64,000 nt of DNA from the NCBI GenBank assembly GCA_029243485.1, contig JAQWRY010000003.1, forward strand, positions 186,001 through 250,000, read 5' to 3'. This document shows, one piece after another, positions 50,753 to 59,680 of this stretch. Within the stretch, counting starts at the first letter, position 1. Each line of letters starts with the position of its first letter. Origin of the DNA: Candidatus Binatia bacterium (lineage in GTDB: Bacteria; Desulfobacterota; Binatia; UBA12015). Made by a program: the position numbers and the translations under genes. The notes below the pieces were generated by a model. It was not told the origin of the DNA. It was given only the letters and a program-made list of their open reading frames with translations, and searched no databases.

Positions 50753-51559
50753 GTGCGTGTGGGATCCACGCCCGCGATCGTCTTGCGAGCGCGCGAATTC
50801 GGCGAGTCCGACAAGATCGTGACCGTGCTTTCGCGCTCCGACGGGAAGTTCACCGGCATTGCGAAAGGGGCAAAACGTTCACGGCGACGCTTTCCCGGCT
50901 CCCTTGAGCTGTTCGCCCACGTCGACCTGGCCTTCAAGCAGAAGAACGACAATGCCCTCTGCTTCCTCGAGCGCGCCGTCCTGATTCGTCCCTGGCGCAC
51001 TTTGGTGACCTCGCTGGAGAGCTATGCGGCGGCGAGCCATGTGATCGAAGTCGCCGACAAGATGACGGCCGATCGCGAAGTTGGCGATGAGATCTACGCC
51101 CTCGTCGTCGCGGCGCTTGCCCGCATCGACGACCGCCCGCCGTCGCCCACCACGCTTCGCCTGTTCGAACTCGCCACCCTGGCGGCGAGTGGTTATCGCC
51201 AGGAGTTCGGTCGGTGCACGCGCTGCCAGGAAGAGCTTGCGGGGCTCGGTGATGCTCTGCGCGTGCCCTATGCCGGCACTGGTATTTTGTGCGCCCGGTG
51301 CTCCGATCGAGAGCACGGTGGGCCGACGATTTCGGCTGGCGCGGCTGCGATCCTCCTACGCCTCGAGGAGGCGGTCTCCCGCGGCCTTCCGGGGGACACG
51401 GACGACATCGATGCGTCGGCCTGTTTCGTGGGTGATGACGCGATCGAAGCCGACGCATCGGCTCGAGTCGCGACCGAGGTTCGGATCGCGACGATGACCC
51501 TGCTACAGCCGCATCTTCGGGGGCGGCTTCGGGCCCTGGAGGCGATGGGGGTTCTCTAG
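50753..51559 (+). CDS. recO: DNA repair protein RecO
   Basis: A 268-residue RecF-pathway mediator that anneals SSB-coated DNA and loads RecA with RecR. The N-terminal OB fold starts STPAIVLRAREFGESDKIVT followed by VLSRSDGKFTGIAKGAKRSR. The C-terminal part has a four-Cys zinc motif, CTRCQEE...CARCSD. Start uncertain: GTG 50753 or GTG 50759, with weak ribosome sites; 50717 would collide with the divergent grpE promoter. The gene is divergent from grpE and converges on the polysaccharide deacetylase. Confidence 0.92.
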   Translation: MRVGSTPAIVLRAREFGESDKIVTVLSRSDGKFTGIAKGAKRSRRRFPGSLELFAHVDLAFKQKNDNALCFLERAVLIRPWRTLVTSLESYAAASHVIEVADKMTADREVGDEIYALVVAALARIDDRPPSPTTLRLFELATLAASGYRQEFGRCTRCQEELAGLGDALRVPYAGTGILCARCSDREHGGPTISAGAAAILLRLEEAVSRGLPGDTDDIDASACFVGDDAIEADASARVATEVRIATMTLLQPHLRGRLRALEAMGVL

Positions 51560-51617
51560 GGCGCCATGGCGGACGCCTCACTCGGCGACCGTTCTGAGAT
51601 GGTTGTTTGTGACGGCG

Positions 51618-52460
51618 CTACTGCGCGAGTTCGCTTGCGAATACTTCACGGATCGGAGCGAAGCGAAACGTCGACAGGAGTCGGTCGATCTTGGCGCGCA
51701 TCCGGCTCCGACCGACGTTGTTGAACCAGCGCACGTAGCCGGGCGTGCCGGGCAGTTTCGGGGAGTCCGGATCGATCTCCCACGGATGGGTGTAGACGAC
51801 GGTTCGCCCGACCTCGGTATTGAAGCGCTCGAGGTAGCGGTGGGTGATCCAGAAGGGGAGGGCGCGCAGCGAGAACCCGCCGGCGGCCGAGGGGAGAATG
51901 TGGCCGCTTGGGAGTCGTGACAACGGGAGGGGAAACTCCCACAGTCCGTTCTGCATGCGGACCGCGCCGCCTCCGCCGGGCAGTCGCGGGACGTCCCCGG
52001 GGAAGTATCGCAGCGGCATGTAGCTCGAGTCGTATCGGAAGCCGCTCTCGGCCAGGACGTCCAGCGCCCAAAGGTCGTTGGGCTGGATGAAGTACGGGGC
52101 GCGGAAGCCGAGCACGTCGACTCCCGCCACGTCAGCCACGATCTCGCGTGCGGTGGAGACGTCGTAGCGGAGCTCGGGTGCGGTGCGTCCGTGGACGGGC
52201 TTGTGATCGAGGCCATGGCACGCGACTTCGTGTCCGAGGTCGACGGCGCGCCGCACCAGGGTGGGCTGCTCACGCGCGACGTCCGCGAGGAAGAACAGAG
52301 TCGCACGGGTGTCGTGCTTGGCGAGGATCTGGAACAGAGCGTTCACGTTGCGCTCGACCCGGGAGCCGACTGCTGCGATCTCACTCGCGGAGGCCGGGCC
52401 CGCCGGCCGGGCCGCGTCGTGGTACCAATCTTCGACGTCGATGCTGAGCGCGTTTTTCAT
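51618..52460 (-). CDS. Polysaccharide deacetylase with DUF3473 domain
   Basis: A 280-residue NodB-type deacetylase. Active-site motifs: LSIDVEDWYHD (catalytic Asp and metal Asp), HEVACHGLDHKPVHG (metal His pair), FRAPYFIQPNDLWALDVL and YTHPWEIDPDSPK near the end. The C-terminal DUF3473 part is typical of deacetylases in exosortase A / exopolysaccharide gene sets. No signal peptide, so it acts in the cytoplasm or on lipid-linked sugars. It follows the ICMT-like gene by 12 bases and lies at the end of the chemosensory operon; no other exopolysaccharide genes are nearby. Confidence 0.9.
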   Translation of the reverse strand: MKNALSIDVEDWYHDAARPAGPASASEIAAVGSRVERNVNALFQILAKHDTRATLFFLADVAREQPTLVRRAVDLGHEVACHGLDHKPVHGRTAPELRYDVSTAREIVADVAGVDVLGFRAPYFIQPNDLWALDVLAESGFRYDSSYMPLRYFPGDVPRLPGGGGAVRMQNGLWEFPLPLSRLPSGHILPSAAGGFSLRALPFWITHRYLERFNTEVGRTVVYTHPWEIDPDSPKLPGTPGYVRWFNNVGRSRMRAKIDRLLSTFRFAPIREVFASELAQ

Positions 52461-52472
52461 GGTCTCGGAGGA

Positions 52473-53078
52473 TTAGAAGAGACCTGGCACGAGCCGCCAC
52501 GTTCGACGGGCGTACGCGCTGTAGGTGTCGCCGAATCGTTCGGACAGGAACGCCTCCTCGCGGGCGATCCGGATTCCCGCCGCGGGGAGCCACAGGCAGA
52601 CGGCCGCGAGGAGGGCGGCGCTGCTCCGCATGGACAGCGCGGTACCGAGTGCGATGAGGCCGAGGCTCGAGTAGCTCGGATGCCGCAGGATGCGGAATGG
52701 GCCCGTCTGGACGAGCTCGTGATCGTTCGCGCTCTGGATCCGCACCGTGAAATGGCGTCCCATCTCCTCCGAGGTCCACCGCCGGAGCCAGGCGCCCGCG
52801 GCGATCAGCACCAGTCCCAGTGCCTCGGGCACGCCGGGCATTTTCAGGTGCGCCCAGCTCCGGTTGTCCCAGGCGGCGCCGCAGAGGATGAGCAGGAAGC
52901 CGATCTGCATGCCCCACCCGGTCCAATCGCGCGAATCCGCCTCGGCGTGCTCGCGCCGGCCGAGGTCGTAGAACGATAGCCCGGCGATCAGCGCCAGCAC
53001 CCACACGGGAGGTGTGGCGAATCGTCCCGCTGCCGCCACGAGGAACACGGCGGCGGCCCCCCGTAAGAGTGGCGTCAC
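52473..53078 (-). CDS. Isoprenylcysteine methyltransferase-like membrane protein
   Basis: A 201-residue integral membrane methyltransferase of the ICMT/phospholipid-methyltransferase group. About five hydrophobic helices; the SAM/active-site region reads GPFRILRHPSYSSLGLIALG (LRHPxY motif), then EEAFLSERFGDTYSAYARRT near the end, the diagnostic block. Bacterial homologues methylate small lipophilic substrates; the one here is unknown. GTG start 53078, 9 bases after the CheA stop, so it belongs to the chemosensory transcript. Confidence 0.87.
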   Translation of the reverse strand: MTPLLRGAAAVFLVAAAGRFATPPVWVLALIAGLSFYDLGRREHAEADSRDWTGWGMQIGFLLILCGAAWDNRSWAHLKMPGVPEALGLVLIAAGAWLRRWTSEEMGRHFTVRIQSANDHELVQTGPFRILRHPSYSSLGLIALGTALSMRSSAALLAAVCLWLPAAGIRIAREEAFLSERFGDTYSAYARRTWRLVPGLF

Positions 53079-53087
53079 ACGGTGATT

Positions 53088-56000
53088 CTATTCACCAGAA
53101 GAGGGGGGCGCATCAATCGAAGGCGGTTTGGGCCTCTCGGGCGCGGGCGGCAACGGCGGAGCGGCCATGGGGGCCGGTGGCTCAGCGAGGCACTCTCGCA
53201 CTACGGTCGCGAGCGCCTCTTGCGTGAACGGCTTCGTCAGATAGCCGTTCGCACCGGCCTCGCGCGCGCGCCGGCGATGCTTCTCGCTCGATCTCGAGCT
53301 GCAGACGACGACGGGAAGGTTGCTCAGCTCGGGGTCGGCCCGGATCTCCTGGAGGAGCTCGTAGCCGTGAAGTCGGGGCATCTCGAGGTCGGTCACCACG
53401 ACCTGGAAGCGACCGCGGCGCAGTTTCTCCAGCGCGTCCATGCCGTCGACCGCGGTCTCCGCGCTCCAGCCCTCGGCGTTGAGGAACAAACCGGCGAGCT
53501 TGCGGACACTGATCGAGTCGTCGGCCCACAGAACCGTTGCGCTGGTCGGCGTGGTACCGGCGACGAGGCTCCTCGACTCCGGTGGCGCCTCGGGCTTTGG
53601 CGTCGAGATTCGCTGCGCGAGCGCCGGGAGGCGCGACGAGTCGAGCACGAACACGACCTGTCCGTCGCCCGCGAACGTGGCGCTCGTGATGAAGGGGTGG
53701 CCAGAGAAGAGACGGCTGAGCGGACGGATGACCGCTTCTCGTTGGGCCTCGATCCGATCCACGAGGAGTGCGATTCGCTCGTCGCCGTCCTGGACCACGA
53801 GTGCCGTCGACGGATGGCCGGTGGGCTGGCCGGTAACCGCCGCCAGCGAGAGTGCGGGCAGCATGCTGCCGCCGATGCGCACGCGTGCGCCGTTCGGTCC
53901 GTACTCGATGTGTTCGGGTTCGATGCACAGGACGGTCTCGATCGGCGCCTGGGAGAGAGCGAAGATCTGCTCACCTGCCCGAAGGACGAGGACCTGTTCG
54001 ATCATCGCGGCCAGCGGCAGCGTGATGCCGAACGTGGTGCCGGCTCCATCGCGTGAGTTGACCGACACGGTGCCGCGGAGTTGCTCGACGTCGCTTGCGA
54101 CGACATCCATCCCGATTCCTCGGCCGGCGAGGTCGGTGACCTGCTCCTGCGTGGAGAAGCCTGGGCGGAAGATGAGTCGCGAGAGTTGGTCGCGCGTCGC
54201 GGACGCCTCCGGGGGAAGCATGCCGAGGCGCTCGGCCTTGGCGTGGATTGCGTCGAAATCGAGGCCGCGCCCGTCGTCGCGTACGATGATCTCGACGGAG
54301 CCTTGTCGCTGGAGTGCTTCAAGCGTGATGCGCCCAGTGCTCGGTTTGCCTGCTTGCTCGCGCTCTTCGGGGGATTCGATTCCGTGGGAGACTGCGTTTC
54401 GTACGACGTGCAGCAGCGGCCCGTAGAGCGACTCGATCAGGCCGCGATCGAGTTGCACGTCTCCACCGATCGCGACGATTTCGACTTCGCGGCCGGCGTT
54501 CCGGGCTGCATCACGGATCGCGCGCTGAAGTTTGCGGAACAGGGTGTCGAGCGACTGCAGCCGCATGGCGCTGACGGTCCGCTGAAGACTGGAACTGACC
54601 TTGGAGATCTGGCGGCCTTCTTCGCCGAGCCCGTCGAGGACCCCCGAGAGCTGTTCGAGCATCTCTCCCGTGTCCGCGGCCAGTTCGACGAGTGTTCGCG
54701 TGAGAACGTTGAAGTCGTCGTACTTGTCGAATTCGAGATCGGTGAACTCATCGGGCGTGTTCGAGGTGTGGGTCTCCGCGTCGTCGCCGGACGAGGGCAC
54801 GGTGTTGAACTCGAAGCTGCGGAAGCCTTCGACGGTCTCGTTCAGCTGAAGCCGGTCGAGGTTCAGCTTGTCTCGCATGTCGTTGATCGACAGCAGGGCG
54901 TCGTCCATGCGGGTCCGGCTGACGACGAGCTCGCTCACGCGATTCATCAACAGGTCGAGCCGGCTCGCGTGCACACGGACGATCGCCGAGTCGCCCTCGG
55001 CGGCCGGTGCCGGTGTGGTGGTCGGTGGAGCGGCGCCGGCGCTTGGCGGGGCGATCCGTGCGGCCGCGGGTTTGGCGATCGGTACGGGCCGCTCCTGCGC
55101 AATGGATTCCGTCAGAATCTCGGAGATCCGAGCGTCCACGTCCGGCAGGATCCGGTGGTCGTGGCGGTTGCCTTGCGCGTCGTCGATCAGACCCGTGACC
55201 GAATCGAGCATCTCGAGAAGGAGCTGCGTGAAGCGGTCGGCATCGCCGGGGATGCCGGCGTCGACGGCGTTCTCGAGCAGGGTTTCACCCGAGTGGAGTT
55301 GCTCCGCGATCCGGTCCAGGCCGACTGCCGCCGCCGCGCCCTTCAGTGTGTGGAACTGGCGGAACAGAATCCGAAGCGGGCCGCGGTCTGCCGGGTTCTG
55401 CTCGAGCGCGATGAGCGCGCCTTCGGAGGCCTCGAGGGCCGTGTCGGCGTCCAGCGTGAACGCCTCCATGATCTCGGGCTCGACACCGAGCGACGCTTCC
55501 TCTGGTGGTGCGGCCGACGCTCCGGCCGGCAGTTCGCCCGCGGTCTCGATCGGCTCGGTGGGCTCGGTGGGCGCTCCGGGACCGGCGGCAGGCTCGGCTG
55601 CCTCGGCGTCGGGTCCTGCCGCGGGGAGATGCTCCAGGTCGACCGTGGGCTCTCTCGGCGGCGGGGTCTCCAGTGGTCCGCCTGCGTCGTCCGTGTCGAC
55701 GACGCTCGCGGCGGCCATCCCGAACAGCAGGTCCAACGCGGCGGTAGGTGGTTCGAGGCCGGCGGTCAGGAACAGATCCTTCAGCGGCTCGGCGATTTCG
55801 CTGGAGAACTCCGGTCGCAGCGGGAGCAGGCTCGCATCCTCGGTCGGGCGCTCGAATGCATCCTGCAGCGTGAGGCCGAGATCACGAAATTGGTTCTGCC
55901 CGACGGTCGCGGCGCTTCCTTTCACTGTGTGGAAGATCCGTCCGAGATCGGCGCACAGATTCATCTGCTCCGCGGGGTCGACGAGGCCCGTCAGAAGATC

Positions 56001-56687
56001 GGGCACGTCGGCGAGGAGATCCTTCAGCTCTTCCTGGAAGATTCCGGCGAGGCTCTCAGCCAGAGCGGAATCAAACGCGGGTTCCTCCGCGGCCGGGTCC
56101 GGCTCGCGGGTCGGTACGGCGGCCGGTGTTTCCACGGCAGCGTCCGCAAGCAGTGGCACGTCTTCCTCGATTTGGGGTGCCGCTGTGGATGCGGCTTCGA
56201 GATCTTGGCGAAGCCCCTCCTGGTACGCCGGAGAGAAGGTCTCGTGCATCTCGCGGATCAGCACCTCGTCGGCACCCGCGTAGCCCGAACGAGCGTGCTC
56301 GACCATCCGCCGCGCCGGGTTCAGCGCAGCGAGTGTTTCCCGAACGAGACTGCGCGCGGTGTCGCGACTGTGCTCGGCCTGCCGCGCCGCGAGTTCTGCC
56401 GCTCGCTCGAGAACGGCACCGACGTGACTCAGCGTCGGCAGCTGCGCTAGCGCGGCGGAGCCTCGCAGGGTGTGACCGCCTGCGGCGACTTCGTCCAGAC
56501 CGGTCGCGTCGCCGAGATCCTCGGAGAGCGAGCCGAGTCGTGAGGCCATCGCTCGAAGCAGGTCCTCTGCCTCCTCGAAAAAGACACCGCGGATCGCGGT
56601 GAGGGTGTCATCGGCGGCGGGCGGTGGCTCCGATTCCGGTGAACTGAGACTCGCCACAGGGACCGCTCTCTGTCTCCAGTCGTCCAT
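53088..56687 (-). CDS. Hybrid CheA kinase with three Hpt domains and a receiver (ChpA-like)
   Basis: A 1199-residue multi-domain chemosensory kinase. Three Hpt domains: His-72 in GHTLRGSAALAQL, His-253 in FHTVKGSAATVG, and His-446 in FHTLKGAAAAVG, separated by Ala/Pro/Glu-rich linkers. Next are the dimerisation helices (about 590-660), the HATPase domain (about 690-880; RNAVSHGIESPEEREQAG, RDDGRGLDF, GRGIGMDVVASDV), a CheW-like coupling domain (about 885-1015) and a C-terminal receiver (about 1050-1170; WADDSISVRK, VVTDLEMPR, LTKPF). No P2 domain for CheY docking is obvious. Several Hpt domains and a C-terminal receiver are marks of ChpA/PixL-type kinases of pilus motility. It follows the MCP gene by 11 bases. 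Confidence 0.94.
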   Translation of the reverse strand: MDDWRQRAVPVASLSSPESEPPPAADDTLTAIRGVFFEEAEDLLRAMASRLGSLSEDLGDATGLDEVAAGGHTLRGSAALAQLPTLSHVGAVLERAAELAARQAEHSRDTARSLVRETLAALNPARRMVEHARSGYAGADEVLIREMHETFSPAYQEGLRQDLEAASTAAPQIEEDVPLLADAAVETPAAVPTREPDPAAEEPAFDSALAESLAGIFQEELKDLLADVPDLLTGLVDPAEQMNLCADLGRIFHTVKGSAATVGQNQFRDLGLTLQDAFERPTEDASLLPLRPEFSSEIAEPLKDLFLTAGLEPPTAALDLLFGMAAASVVDTDDAGGPLETPPPREPTVDLEHLPAAGPDAEAAEPAAGPGAPTEPTEPIETAGELPAGASAAPPEEASLGVEPEIMEAFTLDADTALEASEGALIALEQNPADRGPLRILFRQFHTLKGAAAAVGLDRIAEQLHSGETLLENAVDAGIPGDADRFTQLLLEMLDSVTGLIDDAQGNRHDHRILPDVDARISEILTESIAQERPVPIAKPAAARIAPPSAGAAPPTTTPAPAAEGDSAIVRVHASRLDLLMNRVSELVVSRTRMDDALLSINDMRDKLNLDRLQLNETVEGFRSFEFNTVPSSGDDAETHTSNTPDEFTDLEFDKYDDFNVLTRTLVELAADTGEMLEQLSGVLDGLGEEGRQISKVSSSLQRTVSAMRLQSLDTLFRKLQRAIRDAARNAGREVEIVAIGGDVQLDRGLIESLYGPLLHVVRNAVSHGIESPEEREQAGKPSTGRITLEALQRQGSVEIIVRDDGRGLDFDAIHAKAERLGMLPPEASATRDQLSRLIFRPGFSTQEQVTDLAGRGIGMDVVASDVEQLRGTVSVNSRDGAGTTFGITLPLAAMIEQVLVLRAGEQIFALSQAPIETVLCIEPEHIEYGPNGARVRIGGSMLPALSLAAVTGQPTGHPSTALVVQDGDERIALLVDRIEAQREAVIRPLSRLFSGHPFITSATFAGDGQVVFVLDSSRLPALAQRISTPKPEAPPESRSLVAGTTPTSATVLWADDSISVRKLAGLFLNAEGWSAETAVDGMDALEKLRRGRFQVVVTDLEMPRLHGYELLQEIRADPELSNLPVVVCSSRSSEKHRRRAREAGANGYLTKPFTQEALATVVRECLAEPPAPMAAPPLPPAPERPKPPSIDAPPSSGE

Positions 56688-56698
56688 GAAGTCCTGGC

Positions 56699-59155
56699 TC
56701 AGGCCTCGGCCGGCCGCTCGACGCGGGCGCGTAGCTCGTCGGAGAGCTTGGAGAGTTCGGCGCTGCTGCGGCGTGTCTGGTCACTCGATCGTTGTACGCC
56801 GGTGGCGGCCGAGGCGATCTGCGAGACGGCCTCGCCGAGTCTTTCGGCACCGGAGGCCTGTGCGTCGGCGGTGGTCGCGATCTCTTCCATCGTGACGCTC
56901 GCCTCGTTGGTGACGGCCCCGACCTTCTCGAGTGCGTGCTGCGCCTGTGTGGCGGCAGCTGCCTGCACTTCGATTCGTTCGCCCTGGCGCTCCATCCCGC
57001 CCACCGCGTCCCCGATGTCGGATTGGATGCCGACGATCAGCCGCTCGATCTCCTTGGCGGCCGCCGCGGCGCGCTCCGCGAGCTTGCGGACCTCGTCGGC
57101 AACGAGAGTGAAACCCTGCCCCTGTTCACCGGCACGGGAGGCCTCGATCACTGCGTTGAGTGCGAGCATGTCGGTTTGCGCCGACATCTTCGAGATCGTT
57201 CCGATGATGGCGGAGATCTGCATCGATCGCTCGCCGAGTCTCTTGATCTTCACGGTAGCGGCGCGGGTTTCGCGCTGCAGACCGTCCATGCCGGTGAGGA
57301 GATCGGTGAGCGCAGCCTGCCCGGAGCGCGTTGCTTGCTCCGTGCGGCGCGCGACCTCGAGCGCCTCGGAGCACTTCTCGGCGATCCGGCTGCCTTCGGT
57401 CCGTAGCGCCTGCGCGGAGCCCTCGGTCTCGCCGCAAACCCGCGTCTGCTGCGCGGCGTTCGTCGACGTCTCGTCGGCAGACGCGCGAATCTGAGTCGCC
57501 GACGTGCCGACCAGCGCGGACGCCTCGTGAATGCTCTCCGACAGCGTACCGATCGTATCGAGCATCTCGTTCAGGGCGCTCGAAACGGTGGCCAAGGCGC
57601 CTCCATTGATCTGCGCGTGGACGACTGGTCCGCCGTGCGCCGCCGTACGGGCGACCTCGAGGAGCTGCTCGGCGTCGTTAGCCAATCTCTGGTGTTCGAG
57701 TTCCGCCTTTTCGATCACGCTCGCGCGATCTTCGAGAAGTCGGTTGATCGTCGCGGCGAGTTCGCCGACGGCACCTTCTTGATCGACCTCGAGACGCGCC
57801 TTGCGGTCGCCGCGCTGCGCCTTCTGGACGACGCTCGAGATCTTCCGCAGCCGCCCCGCGAACTGGGACCAGAGGCGCGAGCCGAGCATCCATCCCGCGA
57901 GAGTCGCCACGAAGACGATTCCCAACAAGACCGGGAGCAGCAGGGCGAGCGGCGCTACGACCTCACTCTGCGGTCGTTCGGCTGCGATCACCCATCGGTT
58001 TCCACCGACGTCGATTGGTCCGTACGAGGCGAGGGTGGTGTTGCCGCCGACGTCGAAGGTGCCGGTGGTCGATGTCCCCGCGAGCGCCTCGCGAAGTCCT
58101 GCGGACGTCTGTCCCGGGTTGGAGGCGTGGCGTGGTGTACTCCGTAGCGCGCCGTCGCCGGCGAGGGCGAGAACTTGTCCGCCGGCACCGAGGTTTGCGC
58201 GGGCCCACTTCTCGGCGCCCGTGCCAGGAAGGAGCGCGCGGTCGATCGCGGCGGTATCGATGGCTGCGACGATAGTGCCGATGCGACGCTCACCCGAGAA
58301 GACGGGCGCGGAGACGAAGACACGAGGAGACGCGTCGACAGAACCGAACTTAGTGTCGGCGAAGAAATGCTCGCCGGCGCTGGTCTCGGCGTTCGTCCTC
58401 GAGGCGGCGAGTGCGAGCCCGCTGCCGCGGTGGACGCCGTCGGTGAGGTTGGTGAACGTCTCTACGGCAGCTTCGGTGCTGTAGACGATCGTCCCGGAGG
58501 TGTTGTCGATCAGGTGGAGGTTCTCCCACCCGTTGCGTGTCGCCAGGTCCCGCAGCCAGGGCCCGTGGCTTCCGTACGCCTCGCCGTACTGTTTGGTGAT
58601 GTCGTCGGTCGCGACTGTGGAATCCTCGGTGAGGTACAGGGACTGCAAGACAACGGTCGGGTTCGGGGTCTCGAATGAGCCGTCGTCGGGGTAGAGTTCC
58701 TCGAGGCTCGCCGGACGCCCGGCCGAGCGGGCGCTGGGTAGGATTTCGGCCTCGTAGAACGCGGTGAGTCGCGACTGATACGGTTCGAGCTCGCCCGGCT
58801 TCTTGTCGGCGACTTCGACGGTCGCGCTCCGGACCCCGTCCTTGAACGCTTCGATTGCCGACGCGGTCCTCGGGTCCGCCGCGAGCACGCCCGTTTCGGC
58901 GCCGACCTCGTCGAACAACGTCCCGAGATCGTTGTGGGCGGCGTCTCGCAGACCCTCCAGATGTCGCAGCGCATTTTGCTCGACGAGCCATCGAGAGCCG
59001 AAGAACGCCGCACTGGACGCGACACCCGCTAGAAGGAGAGCCAAGGTGGCGACGCGAAACGCACCCGGCCGGCGTGGTTCCGTGTTCGAGCGCGCGGCAC
59101 TCGCAATGACTGGTCCGCTCGATGCGGACGTCAACGTTTTGGATTGAGTGGCCAT
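56699..59155 (-). CDS. Methyl-accepting chemotaxis protein (PilJ-like position)
   Basis: An 818-residue receptor. TM1 is near residues 32-52 (FRVATLALLLAGVASSAAFF), a large periplasmic sensor domain spans about 53-395, TM2 is near 398-425 (LLLPVLLGIVFVATLAGWML), then HAMP (about 425-480) and a long cytoplasmic signalling part. The hairpin tip reads KMSAQTDMLALNAVIEASRAGEQGQGF... with the conserved EVRKLAERAA after it. The sensor domain looks like a double Cache fold (SLYLTEDSTVATDDITKQYG, ENLHLIDNTSGTIVYSTEAA). It lies 3 bases after the CheW gene. Ligand unknown. Confidence 0.94.
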   Translation of the reverse strand: MATQSKTLTSASSGPVIASAARSNTEPRRPGAFRVATLALLLAGVASSAAFFGSRWLVEQNALRHLEGLRDAAHNDLGTLFDEVGAETGVLAADPRTASAIEAFKDGVRSATVEVADKKPGELEPYQSRLTAFYEAEILPSARSAGRPASLEELYPDDGSFETPNPTVVLQSLYLTEDSTVATDDITKQYGEAYGSHGPWLRDLATRNGWENLHLIDNTSGTIVYSTEAAVETFTNLTDGVHRGSGLALAASRTNAETSAGEHFFADTKFGSVDASPRVFVSAPVFSGERRIGTIVAAIDTAAIDRALLPGTGAEKWARANLGAGGQVLALAGDGALRSTPRHASNPGQTSAGLREALAGTSTTGTFDVGGNTTLASYGPIDVGGNRWVIAAERPQSEVVAPLALLLPVLLGIVFVATLAGWMLGSRLWSQFAGRLRKISSVVQKAQRGDRKARLEVDQEGAVGELAATINRLLEDRASVIEKAELEHQRLANDAEQLLEVARTAAHGGPVVHAQINGGALATVSSALNEMLDTIGTLSESIHEASALVGTSATQIRASADETSTNAAQQTRVCGETEGSAQALRTEGSRIAEKCSEALEVARRTEQATRSGQAALTDLLTGMDGLQRETRAATVKIKRLGERSMQISAIIGTISKMSAQTDMLALNAVIEASRAGEQGQGFTLVADEVRKLAERAAAAAKEIERLIVGIQSDIGDAVGGMERQGERIEVQAAAATQAQHALEKVGAVTNEASVTMEEIATTADAQASGAERLGEAVSQIASAATGVQRSSDQTRRSSAELSKLSDELRARVERPAEA

Positions 59156-59158
59156 GAT

Positions 59159-59680
59159 TCAGTCCTCTTCCGGTCCGGCAGTGCGTGTCGGGCTCGTTTG
59201 CTCGGACGCGGGGTGATAACGGAATCCCTCGGCGATGCGCTGAACGACCGTGCCGATCAGCGTTTCGCCATCAAGAACGATGAGGCGGTCTTCCCCGGTG
59301 CCGCTGTAGCCGCGGACGAGCTCGCCCGGAGGCGGCTCTCCTTCGACGTCACGACGAATCTCCCAAGGTGCGAAGTGCACGACCCTGGCGACTCGATCGA
59401 CGACCGCTGCGAAACGGAGGTCGCCCAAACCGAGGACCAGGAGGGCGTCCTTGTGCGACGGAGGCCGCGCCGGGACGTCCAGAAACGAGTCCAGAGCAAC
59501 CAACGGGACGACTTCGCCGCGCAGGTTCAGCGCGCCGAGGAGTTCCGGTGGTGCGAAGGGTACGGCGGTGAGAGGGCGGTTTTCGATGACTTCCTTGGCA
59601 AGGTGGGTCGAGATCGCAAACCCCCGCTTGCCACGATGAAAGACGCAGAAGTCCATTCGAGCCGACGTGTCGGTGCTCAT
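59159..59680 (-). CDS. CheW-type coupling protein (PilI-like)
   Basis: A 173-residue CheW that links the receptor to the CheA kinase. The fold is clear: FCVFHRGKRGFAISTHLAKE, then PPELLGALNLRGEVVPLVAL (the typical G-x-x-N-x-R-G-x-v-P), ALLVLGLGDLRFAAVVDRVARV and LIGTVVQRIAEGF. Its start overlaps the response regulator gene by 4 bases, and the MCP gene starts 3 bases after its stop. In order it corresponds to pilI before pilJ. The C-terminal tail is short and polar. Confidence 0.92.
   Translation of the reverse strand: MSTDTSARMDFCVFHRGKRGFAISTHLAKEVIENRPLTAVPFAPPELLGALNLRGEVVPLVALDSFLDVPARPPSHKDALLVLGLGDLRFAAVVDRVARVVHFAPWEIRRDVEGEPPPGELVRGYSGTGEDRLIVLDGETLIGTVVQRIAEGFRYHPASEQTSPTRTAGPEED

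Noticed and set aside
50661-50760. CIRCE element before grpE
   Set aside because: No TTAGCACTC / GAGTGCTAA repeat in this stretch or before dnaK.
54081-56450. A 789-residue open frame on the plus strand
   Set aside because: It lies wholly antisense to the hybrid CheA gene, whose domains are clear. Long antisense frames are expected in GC-rich DNA and this one has no known motif.
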